Shown in pieces: positions 9,452 to 17,407 of a stretch of DNA of 64,000 nucleotides (positions are counted from its first letter, which is position 1; every line of letters begins with the position of its first letter). The notes below the pieces were generated by a model. That model made no database searches. It had not been told where the DNA came from and saw only the letters and a program-made list of their open reading frames with translations. The stretch is from NCBI RefSeq assembly GCF_042658365.1, contig NZ_JBHSQC010000006.1, one strand, 5' to 3'. The stretch is from Carnobacterium_A antarcticum. GTDB lineage: Bacteria; Bacillota; Bacilli; Lactobacillales; Carnobacteriaceae. The translations under genes were made by a program, and so were the position numbers.

Positions 9452-9486
9452 GTGAAAAGACCGGAATGAGCATCCGGTCTTTTCAC
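9452..9486 (-). terminator. Hairpin between bmp and the permease genes
   Basis: A near-perfect stem, GAAAAGACCGGA/TCCGGTCTTTTC, lies 26 nt after the lipoprotein stop with only a short T run. It may act as a partial terminator that lets the lipoprotein be made in excess over nupOPQ, a common arrangement for ABC importers; the read-through is inferred. Confidence 0.6.
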
Positions 9487-9511
9487 TGAAGTTCAATTGA
9501 ATTTGGTTTTT

Positions 9512-10570
9512 TTATTTTTCAGGGGTTTCTGGTACTTCGATATCTCCGTTAATGATTTTTTCTTTGTAGTCTTCAATACTTTTCTTAACTTCATCAGTCA
9601 GACTGCCATCTGTCAAATCAACGCCGCCTTCAGCTAAACCAAAGTTCACCGTTTCTCCGCCAGTGAAGTTTCCAGCCATCGTATCGTTTGCAATATCTTT
9701 AACGGCTGCTCCAACACCTTTAAGCGTAGACGTTAATGTTAAGTTGCCAGAATCGTATTTACCTTCTTCTTCTTGGTCACGGTCAACGCCGATTACCCAA
9801 AGTTTTTCAGATGGATCAGCATTCATACGGTCTTTAGCTTCAGAGAAGACTCCGTTACCTGAATCACCAGCTGCTTGATAAATAATATCGATTCCGCTGC
9901 TATACATTGCTGCTGCTAATTGTTTTCCACGTGCAGCATCTCCAAAAGAACCTACGTATTCTACGTTTACTTCAATTGCAGGGTCAACTTCTTTGACACC
10001 GGCAACAAATCCAGCTTCAAAACGTGAAATAACTTCACTTTCTTGTCCGCCGATAAATCCGATTTTTCCAGTTTCAGTTGATTCTGCAGCAGCAACTCCA
10101 GCTAAAAAGGCTGCTTCTTGGTCTTTAAATAAAACAGATTCAACGTTTGGTGCGTCGATAACTGAATCAATAATGACGAATTGCTGATCTTCGTTTTGTC
10201 CAGCTACATCTGTCATTGCTTCTTGTAATTTAAATCCAACTCCATAGATCAAATCGAAATTGGCATTTACTGCACTATTTAAATTGGTAACAAAATCTGA
10301 GTCTTCATTTGATTGAATATAAGTATATCCATCTGCGCCTTCTTTTTTACCGTTGTCTTCTCCCCATTCCTGCATACCTTCCCAAGCAGATTGGTTAAAA
10401 GATTTGTCATCCACTCCACCTACATCAGTAACCATTACGACAGAAAAATCATCGCCTGAATCTGATGCAGTATCTGAAGGTGTAGCTGAATCGTCTGAAC
10501 CACAGGCTGCTAATGTCGCACCTGAAATTAATCCTAAAGCTAAAAGACTCATATAATTGCGTTTTTTCAT
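9512..10570 (-). CDS. nupN: BMP family nucleoside-binding lipoprotein (NupN/YufN-like)
   Basis: A 352-residue extracellular substrate-binding lipoprotein. The signal peptide ends in a lipobox (ATLAAC, Cys at about residue 22), followed by a Ser/Asp-rich linker and the Bmp/PnrA-like periplasmic-binding fold (VVMVTDVGGVDDKSFNQSAW near its start). It feeds nucleosides to the NupOPQ permease encoded next. Start ATG 10570, with GGGGG 8-12 nt upstream; an in-frame extension to 10723 lacks a ribosome-binding site and would bury the signal peptide. BMP proteins of this group bind purine nucleosides such as guanosine; the exact ligand here is inferred. Confidence 0.93.
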   Translation of the reverse strand: MKKRNYMSLLALGLISGATLAACGSDDSATPSDTASDSGDDFSVVMVTDVGGVDDKSFNQSAWEGMQEWGEDNGKKEGADGYTYIQSNEDSDFVTNLNSAVNANFDLIYGVGFKLQEAMTDVAGQNEDQQFVIIDSVIDAPNVESVLFKDQEAAFLAGVAAAESTETGKIGFIGGQESEVISRFEAGFVAGVKEVDPAIEVNVEYVGSFGDAARGKQLAAAMYSSGIDIIYQAAGDSGNGVFSEAKDRMNADPSEKLWVIGVDRDQEEEGKYDSGNLTLTSTLKGVGAAVKDIANDTMAGNFTGGETVNFGLAEGGVDLTDGSLTDEVKKSIEDYKEKIINGDIEVPETPEK

Positions 10571-10753
10571 TAAAAAAACCCCCAATATTTTTTTAGTGCG
10601 AATAAATAAACATTCATTCACCCTCGTATTTATAGTACCATCTTTATAAGATAAAATAAACCATAAAACGATGATTGCAAGCGTTTTACTCAAAAAATGT
10701 TCACTTTTTAATCGCCTTCTCATTTTGCATAAACCTTGTTCTTTTAAACGACA

Positions 10754-10783
10754 AAAAAGGTTGATCTAGATGCTCAACCTTTT
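10754..10783 (-). terminator. Terminator after ftsK
   Basis: A 10-bp stem, AAAAGGTTGA/TCAACCTTTT, followed by TTTTTTG on the minus strand, 32 nt after the ftsK stop. Confidence 0.8.
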
Positions 10784-10814
10784 CCCAGCTGGTGATTTGG
10801 CTTTTTATGAATAG

Positions 10815-13166
10815 CTACTGTTCTGCTAAATCATCGCCAGGCTCACCTGGAACTTCCGTAATGTTCACTTTTCTTGGCTTGCTTCCTTCAGATGGACCAA
10901 CGATACCACGCATTTCCATCTCATCAATGAGTCGCGCTGCACGATTGTACCCAATTCTAAAACGTCTCTGCAATAAAGAGATACTGGCTGTCTGCATTTC
11001 TACGATCATTTGAACAGCATCATCATAAACTTCGTCTTGTACTTCACCGCTTGTAGTTTGAGGTTCTTCCGTCGGCATCATTGCCTCAACATAGTTTGCT
11101 CCTTGTTGTGTGGTTACAAACGAAACAACTCTTTCCACTTCAGCATCCGATATGAAGGCTCCTTGAACACGGACAGGCTTATTTTCACCCATCGGCAAAT
11201 ACAACATATCTCCACGTCCAAGAAGCTTTTCAGCCCCACTGCTGTCAATGATCGTCCGTGAGTCGATTCCGCTAGAGACGGCAAAGGCGATCCGCGATGG
11301 GACATTGGCCTTGATGATGCCTGTAATAACATCGACACTTGGTCTTTGCGTAGCTAAAATCATGTGGATCCCTGCTGCTCTAGCCATTTGGGCCAAACGA
11401 ATAATGGCATCTTCTACTTCGTTGCTGGCTACCATCATTAAATCAGCTAATTCATCCACTATCACCACAATAAAAGGCAAAGTCGGATGACTTTCACCAT
11501 TTTCTAAGTTTTGCTCTAAAATAAACTGATTGTACCCCGCAATATTCCGTTGACCACTAGCAGCAAACAACTCATAGCGTTGTTCCATTTCGGCTACGAC
11601 TTTTTGTAAAGCTTGAGCTGCTTTTTTAGGATTGGTTACGACAGGTGTTAGCAAATGAGGAATCCCATTATAAATATTCAATTCTACCATCTTAGGATCA
11701 ATCATCATTAATTTAACTTCGTTTGGTTTAGCTTTCATCAATAAACTAGTGATAATGCCATTGATACAAACAGATTTACCACTACCCGTTGATCCTGCCA
11801 CTAATAAATGCGGCATTTTCGTTAAATCAGCCATGGCTACATTACCTGAAATATCTCTTCCTAGTGGAACTTCTAATAATTTTTCACTGTTTTTCACTTG
11901 TCCATCAATAACATCACGGAACGCCACAATACTGACCTCACTATTTGGTACTTCAATTCCAATAAAAGGTTTTCCAGGAATAGGCGCTTCTATCCGGATA
12001 TCTTTAGCAGCCAAAGCTAAGGCTAAGTCGTCACTTAAGCTAACAATTTTGCTGACCTTTACACCTACTGCTGGTTGAACTTCATATTTTGTCACTGCTG
12101 GACCAAGATTGGCTTTGGTTACTTTTGCGTCTACTCCAAAACTCTGAAACGTTTCTTCTAGTTTTTTAACATTTCGTTGAATCAATGCATATTCATTGGT
12201 TTGATCCGTTTGTTTTACTTCATCTAGTAAAGACGAGGGCGGCAATTGGTAATCAGCATTTTCGGCTTCAGCTTGGATATCAAATTCCAGCTTACTACTG
12301 TCATCGCTTGATTCTTCTGGCTCTTCTGCTTTTGCCTCTTTCGTTCCTTCTGCTTGTAAACGACTCTGATAACTATCGATTTCTAGTTGCAATGGATCTG
12401 TTTTACTTGGTTGTTCATTGACTTTCGTTTCTGGCACATCTACTTTAAGTGGTTTAACGCGATTTTTTTTAGTATTTTCCTTTTCTTTAGCTGGATTCAC
12501 GCCAGTTTCCGGCGTAAGCTTTTCTTGAGTTCGCAGCTTGTTCCAATTTCGAAAACGCGTACCCATTTGTGCAAAAAAGTCCTTAATGTTTTGAAATATT
12601 TTTTTCGATGTGAGACGAACAAAATCCATAAAATATTTAAATGACCATCCGAAAACGAAAAAGCTCCCAATAAACCAAAGAATCCCAACCATTAAATACG
12701 TTCCCCATTGGGCAAATAAAAAATAACTGAGTGCATATAATCCGGCACCAATCATTCCACCACCTACCGATTGAGTAATCTCATTTTTAGTCATATCCGG
12801 CATAAAGAAACGCAATGTCGCAGAAAGGACATTTACATCAGCATGAATAATAGGTGCAAATAATAAAGCATGCAGCAACAATAACGTTCCGCCATACAAT
12901 AAACCTAACCCAATTATCCGCTTATTTTTAAAAGGAGGCTCGGTTCCTTTGATAACTAAATAGATGCCATATACAGCCAACAATAATGCCGCAAATAAAA
13001 AGGTGTTACCAATAAAAAAACGAAATAAGTTGGCGCTCAATCTGCCAACAAAACCCAATTGAGATGCTGCAAATAAACTTAAAATAATAAAGATAACTCC
13101 GATGACTTCAATTGAAAGATTGCGTTTTGTTCTTTTTTTAGTGGTGCTTTTTTTTCTTGCTGCCAC
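10815..13166 (-). CDS. ftsK: DNA translocase FtsK/SpoIIIE
   Basis: A 783-residue DNA pump that clears chromosomal DNA from the division septum. The order is a basic N-terminal tail (AARKKSTTKKRTKR), four to five transmembrane segments, a charged linker rich in Glu/Lys/Ser, the FtsK alpha/beta motor with Walker A GSTGSGKS (about residues 457-464) and Walker B IVDELADLMM, and the C-terminal gamma winged helix (about the last 65 residues: QMIVEMQTASISLLQRRFRIGYNRAARLID) that reads KOPS/SRS sites. Start taken as GTG 13166 because GGAGGAGG lies 10-16 nt upstream; longer in-frame extensions run into the hairpin behind topB. Length and domains match SpoIIIE/FtsK of firmicutes. Confidence 0.94.
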   Translation of the reverse strand: MAARKKSTTKKRTKRNLSIEVIGVIFIILSLFAASQLGFVGRLSANLFRFFIGNTFLFAALLLAVYGIYLVIKGTEPPFKNKRIIGLGLLYGGTLLLLHALLFAPIIHADVNVLSATLRFFMPDMTKNEITQSVGGGMIGAGLYALSYFLFAQWGTYLMVGILWFIGSFFVFGWSFKYFMDFVRLTSKKIFQNIKDFFAQMGTRFRNWNKLRTQEKLTPETGVNPAKEKENTKKNRVKPLKVDVPETKVNEQPSKTDPLQLEIDSYQSRLQAEGTKEAKAEEPEESSDDSSKLEFDIQAEAENADYQLPPSSLLDEVKQTDQTNEYALIQRNVKKLEETFQSFGVDAKVTKANLGPAVTKYEVQPAVGVKVSKIVSLSDDLALALAAKDIRIEAPIPGKPFIGIEVPNSEVSIVAFRDVIDGQVKNSEKLLEVPLGRDISGNVAMADLTKMPHLLVAGSTGSGKSVCINGIITSLLMKAKPNEVKLMMIDPKMVELNIYNGIPHLLTPVVTNPKKAAQALQKVVAEMEQRYELFAASGQRNIAGYNQFILEQNLENGESHPTLPFIVVIVDELADLMMVASNEVEDAIIRLAQMARAAGIHMILATQRPSVDVITGIIKANVPSRIAFAVSSGIDSRTIIDSSGAEKLLGRGDMLYLPMGENKPVRVQGAFISDAEVERVVSFVTTQQGANYVEAMMPTEEPQTTSGEVQDEVYDDAVQMIVEMQTASISLLQRRFRIGYNRAARLIDEMEMRGIVGPSEGSKPRKVNITEVPGEPGDDLAEQ

Positions 13167-13250
13167 AACTACTCTACCTCCTCCGCATTCTTTTCCTATT
13201 ATACACAAAATGAGCGAAAAGCGGAATTGCCGCTGTAGCCTCATTAAATA

Positions 13251-13333
13251 AAAGCCTTGCATCACACTGGATTGTTCCTGGATAAAAACAAACTTTGTCC
13301 AAGAATCCATATACAGTGAACGTGCAAGGCTTT
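13251..13333 (-). terminator. Long imperfect hairpin between topB and ftsK
   Basis: An outer 11-bp stem AAAGCCTTGCA/TGCAAGGCTTT (13251-13261 with 13323-13333) encloses further complementary pieces (CACTG/CAGTG, GGATT/AATCC and CTTGGA/TCCAGG), so nearly the whole 83 nt can fold on itself. On the minus strand it starts 8 nt after the topB stop and ends in CTTTTATTT, so it probably terminates topB. The long, nested design is unusual for a plain terminator. Confidence 0.6.
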
Positions 13334-13341
13334 CTTTTCAA

Positions 13342-15423
13342 TTAATTCCCTTGTTTTTCCATGGCTGCTTTGAGGGCTAATGCCAGTGGACTTTCCATTT
13401 CTTCTTGCGCTTCTTGATTCATTTTTTGCATAATGCGTTTTGTTTCATGCTTATTTACTTTTTTGTTTTTTGTATCACTCATTTTTTCAGAAAGGTTGCA
13501 GTATTTGCATTTAAAAAATTTCCCTTTTTTCCCTTCATGAATCTCCATTTTACGATGGCATTGAGCACATCGGCGATTGGATACTTTTGGATCTTTTCGA
13601 CGACGATAAGAACAATCCGTACTGCTGCAAACAAGCATTTTTCCATCACGACTATTGCGTTCTTTCAATAATTCCCCACAATCTGGGCACACTTTTGAGG
13701 TAAGCGAATAATCTTTATACGTTTGCTCACTCAGTTTGATCTCTTTGACCAAACGCTTAGCTTCAGTTGTGATTTGTTTTAAAAATTCGTCTTTTTTTAA
13801 TGTTCCGGCTGCAATCTCTTCTAAAGATTTTTCCCATTTACTGGTCAATTCAGGAGTGACTAAAGCTGGATTAACTAATGTCAATAATTGTTTGCCTTTA
13901 GGCGAAACCGTCAACTTCGTCAATTGACGTTCCATTAAATCGCTGCTAATTAACTTTTCAATAATTTCAGCCCGTGTAGCAGCTGTTCCTAAGCCATTAT
14001 TCTCCATTTTCTGCAGTAACGCAGCTTCTGTCAGCCGACTTGGTGCTTCCGTCAACCGTTTTTTGATTTGAACGGTCGTTTGGCTCAACCGTTCCCCTTT
14101 TTTGTAAATCGTTTGCGGTTTTTGAGCTTCCGTTTTGCGCCATCCCTTTTCTACAACAACAACTTGCTGCAAAGTAAAGGTCACATCAGCAGCAGCCAAT
14201 GTATAAGTTGTTTTCACTTCTTTGTATGAAGGTAAAAACAAACCTAAGAAACGTTCTACGACCATACGATAGATTCGCAACTCATCCTGATCCATTTTTT
14301 CTGGTCGAGGCCTTTCTTCTGTTGGAATAATACCATGGTGATCTGTCACTTTAGCGTTATTAAAAACAGACTTTTGAGTAACAACTCCCCCTCGTTTCAA
14401 GATCCCTTTTACTTCTTCAGGAAAGAATCCGTGTATCGCTTGTAAACGATCTTTCATCGTTGCTGACATATCGTCAGTTAGATGTTTTGAATCGGTTCTA
14501 GGATAAGATAGGACTTTATGGCGTTCATAAAGAGTTTGCATCACGCTCAACGTTTTTTTAGCTGAAAATTGATAGCGTTGATTAGCTTCCCGCTGCAGTT
14601 CCGTTAAATCATAAGGCAGCGGTGCAGCATGTACTTGCTGCTTTTCTTTTACTTCTTGGACCATCACAGGTTCTGATGTCAACCGGCTGACTAATTCTTC
14701 CGCTTGTACACGTTCCTTAAATTTATGCGGAGCACCCTCTTTAAGTACAGCAGATTGCCCAGCTACATTTAATTCCACAGTAAAAAAAGTCTCCGGTATA
14801 AATTGTTCGATTAGCGCTTCTTGTTTTCTGATCATGGCTAAGGTAGGTGTTTGTACTCGTCCCGCTGATAGACTGTCTTGATATTTAACGGTTAAAGCTC
14901 TGGTGACATTCAAGCCAATCAGCCAATCTGCTTCTGAACGAGCAACGGCAGCGTCATAAAGTGCATCGTATTTCTTGCTCGGTTGCAGTTGTTTGAATCC
15001 TGTACGGATCGCTTGGTCCGTTTGCGAAGAGATCCAAAGTCGTTTGACCGGTTTATTGAATTTGATGTATTCAAGAATCCATCTAGCAACCAATTCTCCT
15101 TCTCGTCCTGCATCAGTTGCAATCACTGCTTGGTCGATGTCTTTTCTTTGAGCTAATTGTTTGATGGCTTTTAATTGGTGACCGGTATTCTTTAAGGGTT
15201 TGATTTGCATTTTGGCTGGAATCAATGGCAAGCTTTCCATATCCCATGTTGCCCACTCTTGTTTATAGTCTTCCGGCATTTTCAAGCCTAGCAAATGACC
15301 CAATGCCCAAGTCACGATAATGTCTTTGCCTTCGATATAACTTTTATTTTTCTGGTTAGCTCCCAATACTCGAGCGATTTCTTTTCCTACACTAGGTTTT
15401 TCGGAAATAATTAAAGTTTTCAT
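13342..15423 (-). CDS. topB: DNA topoisomerase III (type IA)
   Basis: A 693-residue type IA topoisomerase that relaxes and decatenates DNA through a 5'-phosphotyrosine intermediate. The N-terminal TOPRIM domain begins MKTLIISEKPSVGKEIAR and contains the acidic DAGREGE triad (about residues 104-110); the active-site tyrosine lies in LSYPRTDSKHL (about residue 305). The C-terminus has two four-cysteine zinc-ribbon modules (CPDCG...CSYRR and CAQCH...CKYC), then a basic tail. Start ATG 15423. It is the TopB-type enzyme rather than TopA (length, SYPRTDS, two zinc modules at the end). Confidence 0.94.
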   Translation of the reverse strand: MKTLIISEKPSVGKEIARVLGANQKNKSYIEGKDIIVTWALGHLLGLKMPEDYKQEWATWDMESLPLIPAKMQIKPLKNTGHQLKAIKQLAQRKDIDQAVIATDAGREGELVARWILEYIKFNKPVKRLWISSQTDQAIRTGFKQLQPSKKYDALYDAAVARSEADWLIGLNVTRALTVKYQDSLSAGRVQTPTLAMIRKQEALIEQFIPETFFTVELNVAGQSAVLKEGAPHKFKERVQAEELVSRLTSEPVMVQEVKEKQQVHAAPLPYDLTELQREANQRYQFSAKKTLSVMQTLYERHKVLSYPRTDSKHLTDDMSATMKDRLQAIHGFFPEEVKGILKRGGVVTQKSVFNNAKVTDHHGIIPTEERPRPEKMDQDELRIYRMVVERFLGLFLPSYKEVKTTYTLAAADVTFTLQQVVVVEKGWRKTEAQKPQTIYKKGERLSQTTVQIKKRLTEAPSRLTEAALLQKMENNGLGTAATRAEIIEKLISSDLMERQLTKLTVSPKGKQLLTLVNPALVTPELTSKWEKSLEEIAAGTLKKDEFLKQITTEAKRLVKEIKLSEQTYKDYSLTSKVCPDCGELLKERNSRDGKMLVCSSTDCSYRRRKDPKVSNRRCAQCHRKMEIHEGKKGKFFKCKYCNLSEKMSDTKNKKVNKHETKRIMQKMNQEAQEEMESPLALALKAAMEKQGN

Positions 15424-15450
15424 TTAATTTCCTTTCTGTTTCTAAACTAT

Positions 15451-15762
15451 TCAGTTGGATACTATTTCTTCCGCTTCAATCAATTGATACTCTTTTAACA
15501 GAATCAAACTATGAAATAATTGTATGTCATCTTCACATTCAATGCAATATTGATTCTGACTCTCATCCCAAAAAGCGGTTAAGTACCCTTTTTTTGTTTG
15601 ATGATGAGGGTAGGTCTTCTGGAAATCCATGAACTGCGTTTGGTATTCGCGGATTGCTTCATCAAACGTTTCAAATGTTTGAATGCTCTTTATTTGTTTT
15701 TTCCAATCATCAAAAAACCACCAAGGTTCATATTCTCCTTGCAACTCCATTACTTGAAACAT
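15451..15762 (-). CDS. DUF1033 family protein
   Basis: A 103-residue soluble protein rich in aromatic and acidic residues, beginning MFQVMELQGEYEPWWFFDDW. This opening and the length match DUF1033, a family found mainly in Lactobacillales with no proven function. No signal peptide or membrane segment. It lies 27 nt upstream of topB on the same strand and could be co-transcribed with it. Confidence 0.8.
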   Translation of the reverse strand: MFQVMELQGEYEPWWFFDDWKKQIKSIQTFETFDEAIREYQTQFMDFQKTYPHHQTKKGYLTAFWDESQNQYCIECEDDIQLFHSLILLKEYQLIEAEEIVSN

Positions 15763-15925
15763 CTGCTTTCCCCCAATTTTGATTGTATTATAGCATACCT
15801 TGCTTCTTTTTAGCAGGGCCGCAGATTGTTTGACGGATTCGCATTTGACTTATAGAATGAAGGTAAACCCTTTTCAATTCATCTCTATCAACATCAGTCT
15901 TCAACAGAAAGTGAGGTTTTTAAAA

Positions 15926-15997
15926 GTGACTCTTTTTGAACGATTTAAAAGTGCTTTTATATTAACTCCTGATAAATCTTTCATACGTAAAAAGTAA
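15926..15997 (+). CDS. Possible 23-residue basic peptide upstream of acyP
   Basis: A short ORF starting at GTG 15926, with GAGG about 9 nt upstream; it reads VTLFERFKSAF, then a basic end (FIRKK). An in-frame extension further upstream exists but lacks a ribosome-binding site. No family recognised. It may be a leader or a chance ORF; 40 nt separate it from acyP. Confidence 0.25.
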   Translation: MTLFERFKSAFILTPDKSFIRKK

Positions 15998-16006
15998 AAA
16001 AACAAC

Positions 16007-16012
16007 TATAAT
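16007..16012 (+). promoter_or_regulatory. Candidate -10 box for acyP-yidC2
   Basis: A perfect TATAAT lies 26 nt before the acyP ATG; no convincing -35 box is seen at 16-18 nt. Confidence 0.35.
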
Positions 16013-16037
16013 TGAAGAAACACAAGGAGGAGAATTA

Positions 16038-16316
16038 ATGATGAAAAAAGTAACATTAACTGTAACTGGGCGTGTACAAGGTGTCGGTTTTCGCTATATG
16101 ACTAAAATGGTTGCCGATCAAATAGGTGTTTTTGGTCTTGTTCGCAATGAAATGGATGGCAGCGTCTATATTGAAGCAAATGGAGAACCACAAAAAATAG
16201 ATGCATTTATTGAAGAAATTCGAAAATCGCCTACTCCTAGCGGAAATGTTGAGCATTTAGAAATAACCGAAGATTCGTCTTTACCAGTAAAAGATAAATT
16301 TTCCGTAAGCAATTGA
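16038..16316 (+). CDS. acyP: Acylphosphatase
   Basis: A 92-residue enzyme that hydrolyses acyl phosphates. The signature VTGRVQGVGFRYMT (about residues 9-22) carries the phosphate-binding loop and the catalytic arginine (R19); the conserved Asn follows in VRNEMDGSVYIEANG. Two adjacent ATGs are possible; the first has AGGAGG 7 nt upstream. The gene lies 68 nt before yidC2 on the same strand, an arrangement common in Lactobacillales. Confidence 0.95.
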   Translation: MMKKVTLTVTGRVQGVGFRYMTKMVADQIGVFGLVRNEMDGSVYIEANGEPQKIDAFIEEIRKSPTPSGNVEHLEITEDSSLPVKDKFSVSN

Positions 16317-16384
16317 AATCGTTTCACGATTCCTGTATAGTTAATTGTGTTATCGGTAAAAAACATAATGAAGGATAGTGAACA

Positions 16385-17317
16385 ATGAAAAAATTAAATA
16401 AGCTCCTTTTAACTGGATCGCTTTTGAGTATGGTGCTCTTTCTTTCCGGTTGTATGGGACAAGATAAACAAGGAAATCCTAAAGGCTTTATATATGAGTT
16501 TTTAGTCGTTCCAACGCAACAACTTATTCTTTGGTTAGCAGATGCATTTAACGGCAACTATGGTATTGCGATTATCATCATTACGTTAATTGTACGAGTC
16601 ATCATCTTGCCTTTAAACCTGAGCCAATCTAAGAAATCTTTAGTTCAACAAGAAAAAACAGCCTTCATCAAGCCTGAAATGGATGTTATTCAAGCCAAGC
16701 AGAAAGCAGCACAAACACCAGAAGAAAAAGCTGCTGCGCAACAAGATTTGATGGCTCTATACAAAGACAATGATATGAGCATGTTGGGCGGTATCGGATG
16801 TCTGCCTTTATTGATTCAAATGCCTGTCTTTACGGCCATGTTTCAAGCTATCCGTTTATCACCAGAAATCGCAAACAGCACGTTTTTGGGCATCAATTTA
16901 GGTGATCGAAATATCCCATTAGCAATTGCAGCTGGTCTGATTTATCTAGTCCAAGCGTATGTTTCAATGATCGGTATCGCTCCGGAGCAAAAGAAACAGA
17001 TGAAGACTATGATGTATATGAACCCTATCATGATAGTGATGTTTACTATTTCTTCTCCTGCTGGTTTAGGTTTGTATTGGTTAGTTGGAGGATTTTTCGG
17101 GGTTTTCCAAACTCTTATTACGAATTTCCACTTCAAACCAAGAATACAAGCACAAATCGCTGAAGAGATGAAAAACCGACCTAAAAAAGAACGGCCAATC
17201 AAAACAGTTGAGCCGCTTAAGTCAACTGAAGTTAGTACCGACCAACAGCCACCCGCAATGAAACGAAACGCTGGATCGGCTCGTGGACGAAATGCTGGCA
17301 AACAACAACGAAGATAG
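16385..17317 (+). CDS. yidC2: Membrane protein insertase YidC2 (lipoprotein)
   Basis: A 310-residue YidC/Oxa1/SpoIIIJ insertase that helps integrate and fold membrane proteins with or without the Sec channel. The signal peptide ends in LFLSGC (lipobox Cys at residue 23). Five hydrophobic segments follow, including IAIIIITLIVRVIILPLNL with the conserved hydrophilic-groove arginine. The basic C-terminal tail (rich in Lys/Arg, ending KQQRR) is long, the mark of YidC2-type paralogues able to bind ribosomes. Start ATG 16385. A second YidC would be expected elsewhere in the genome, usually near rnpA. Confidence 0.94.
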   Translation: MKKLNKLLLTGSLLSMVLFLSGCMGQDKQGNPKGFIYEFLVVPTQQLILWLADAFNGNYGIAIIIITLIVRVIILPLNLSQSKKSLVQQEKTAFIKPEMDVIQAKQKAAQTPEEKAAAQQDLMALYKDNDMSMLGGIGCLPLLIQMPVFTAMFQAIRLSPEIANSTFLGINLGDRNIPLAIAAGLIYLVQAYVSMIGIAPEQKKQMKTMMYMNPIMIVMFTISSPAGLGLYWLVGGFFGVFQTLITNFHFKPRIQAQIAEEMKNRPKKERPIKTVEPLKSTEVSTDQQPPAMKRNAGSARGRNAGKQQRR

Positions 17318-17332
17318 CTTTTAAACTTAACT

Positions 17333-17386
17333 AAAAAAGACTGCCTTTCCATTCCTTTAAGGGATTGGAAAGGCAGTCTTTTTTTG
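17333..17386. terminator. Bidirectional terminator between yidC2 and sensor kinase
   Basis: A long stem, AAAAAGACTGCCTTTCCA paired with TGGAAAGGCAGTCTTTTT, has T runs on both sides. It serves the converging yidC2 (plus) and sensor kinase (minus) genes. Confidence 0.9.
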
Positions 17387-17407
17387 CATAACTAAACGAA
17401 AAACTAT

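Noticed and set aside
10676..10689. TGCAAGCGTTTTAC upstream of the BMP lipoprotein gene as a cre site
   Set aside because: At least two of the conserved final positions differ from the consensus, so it is weaker than the ccpA-pepQ site.
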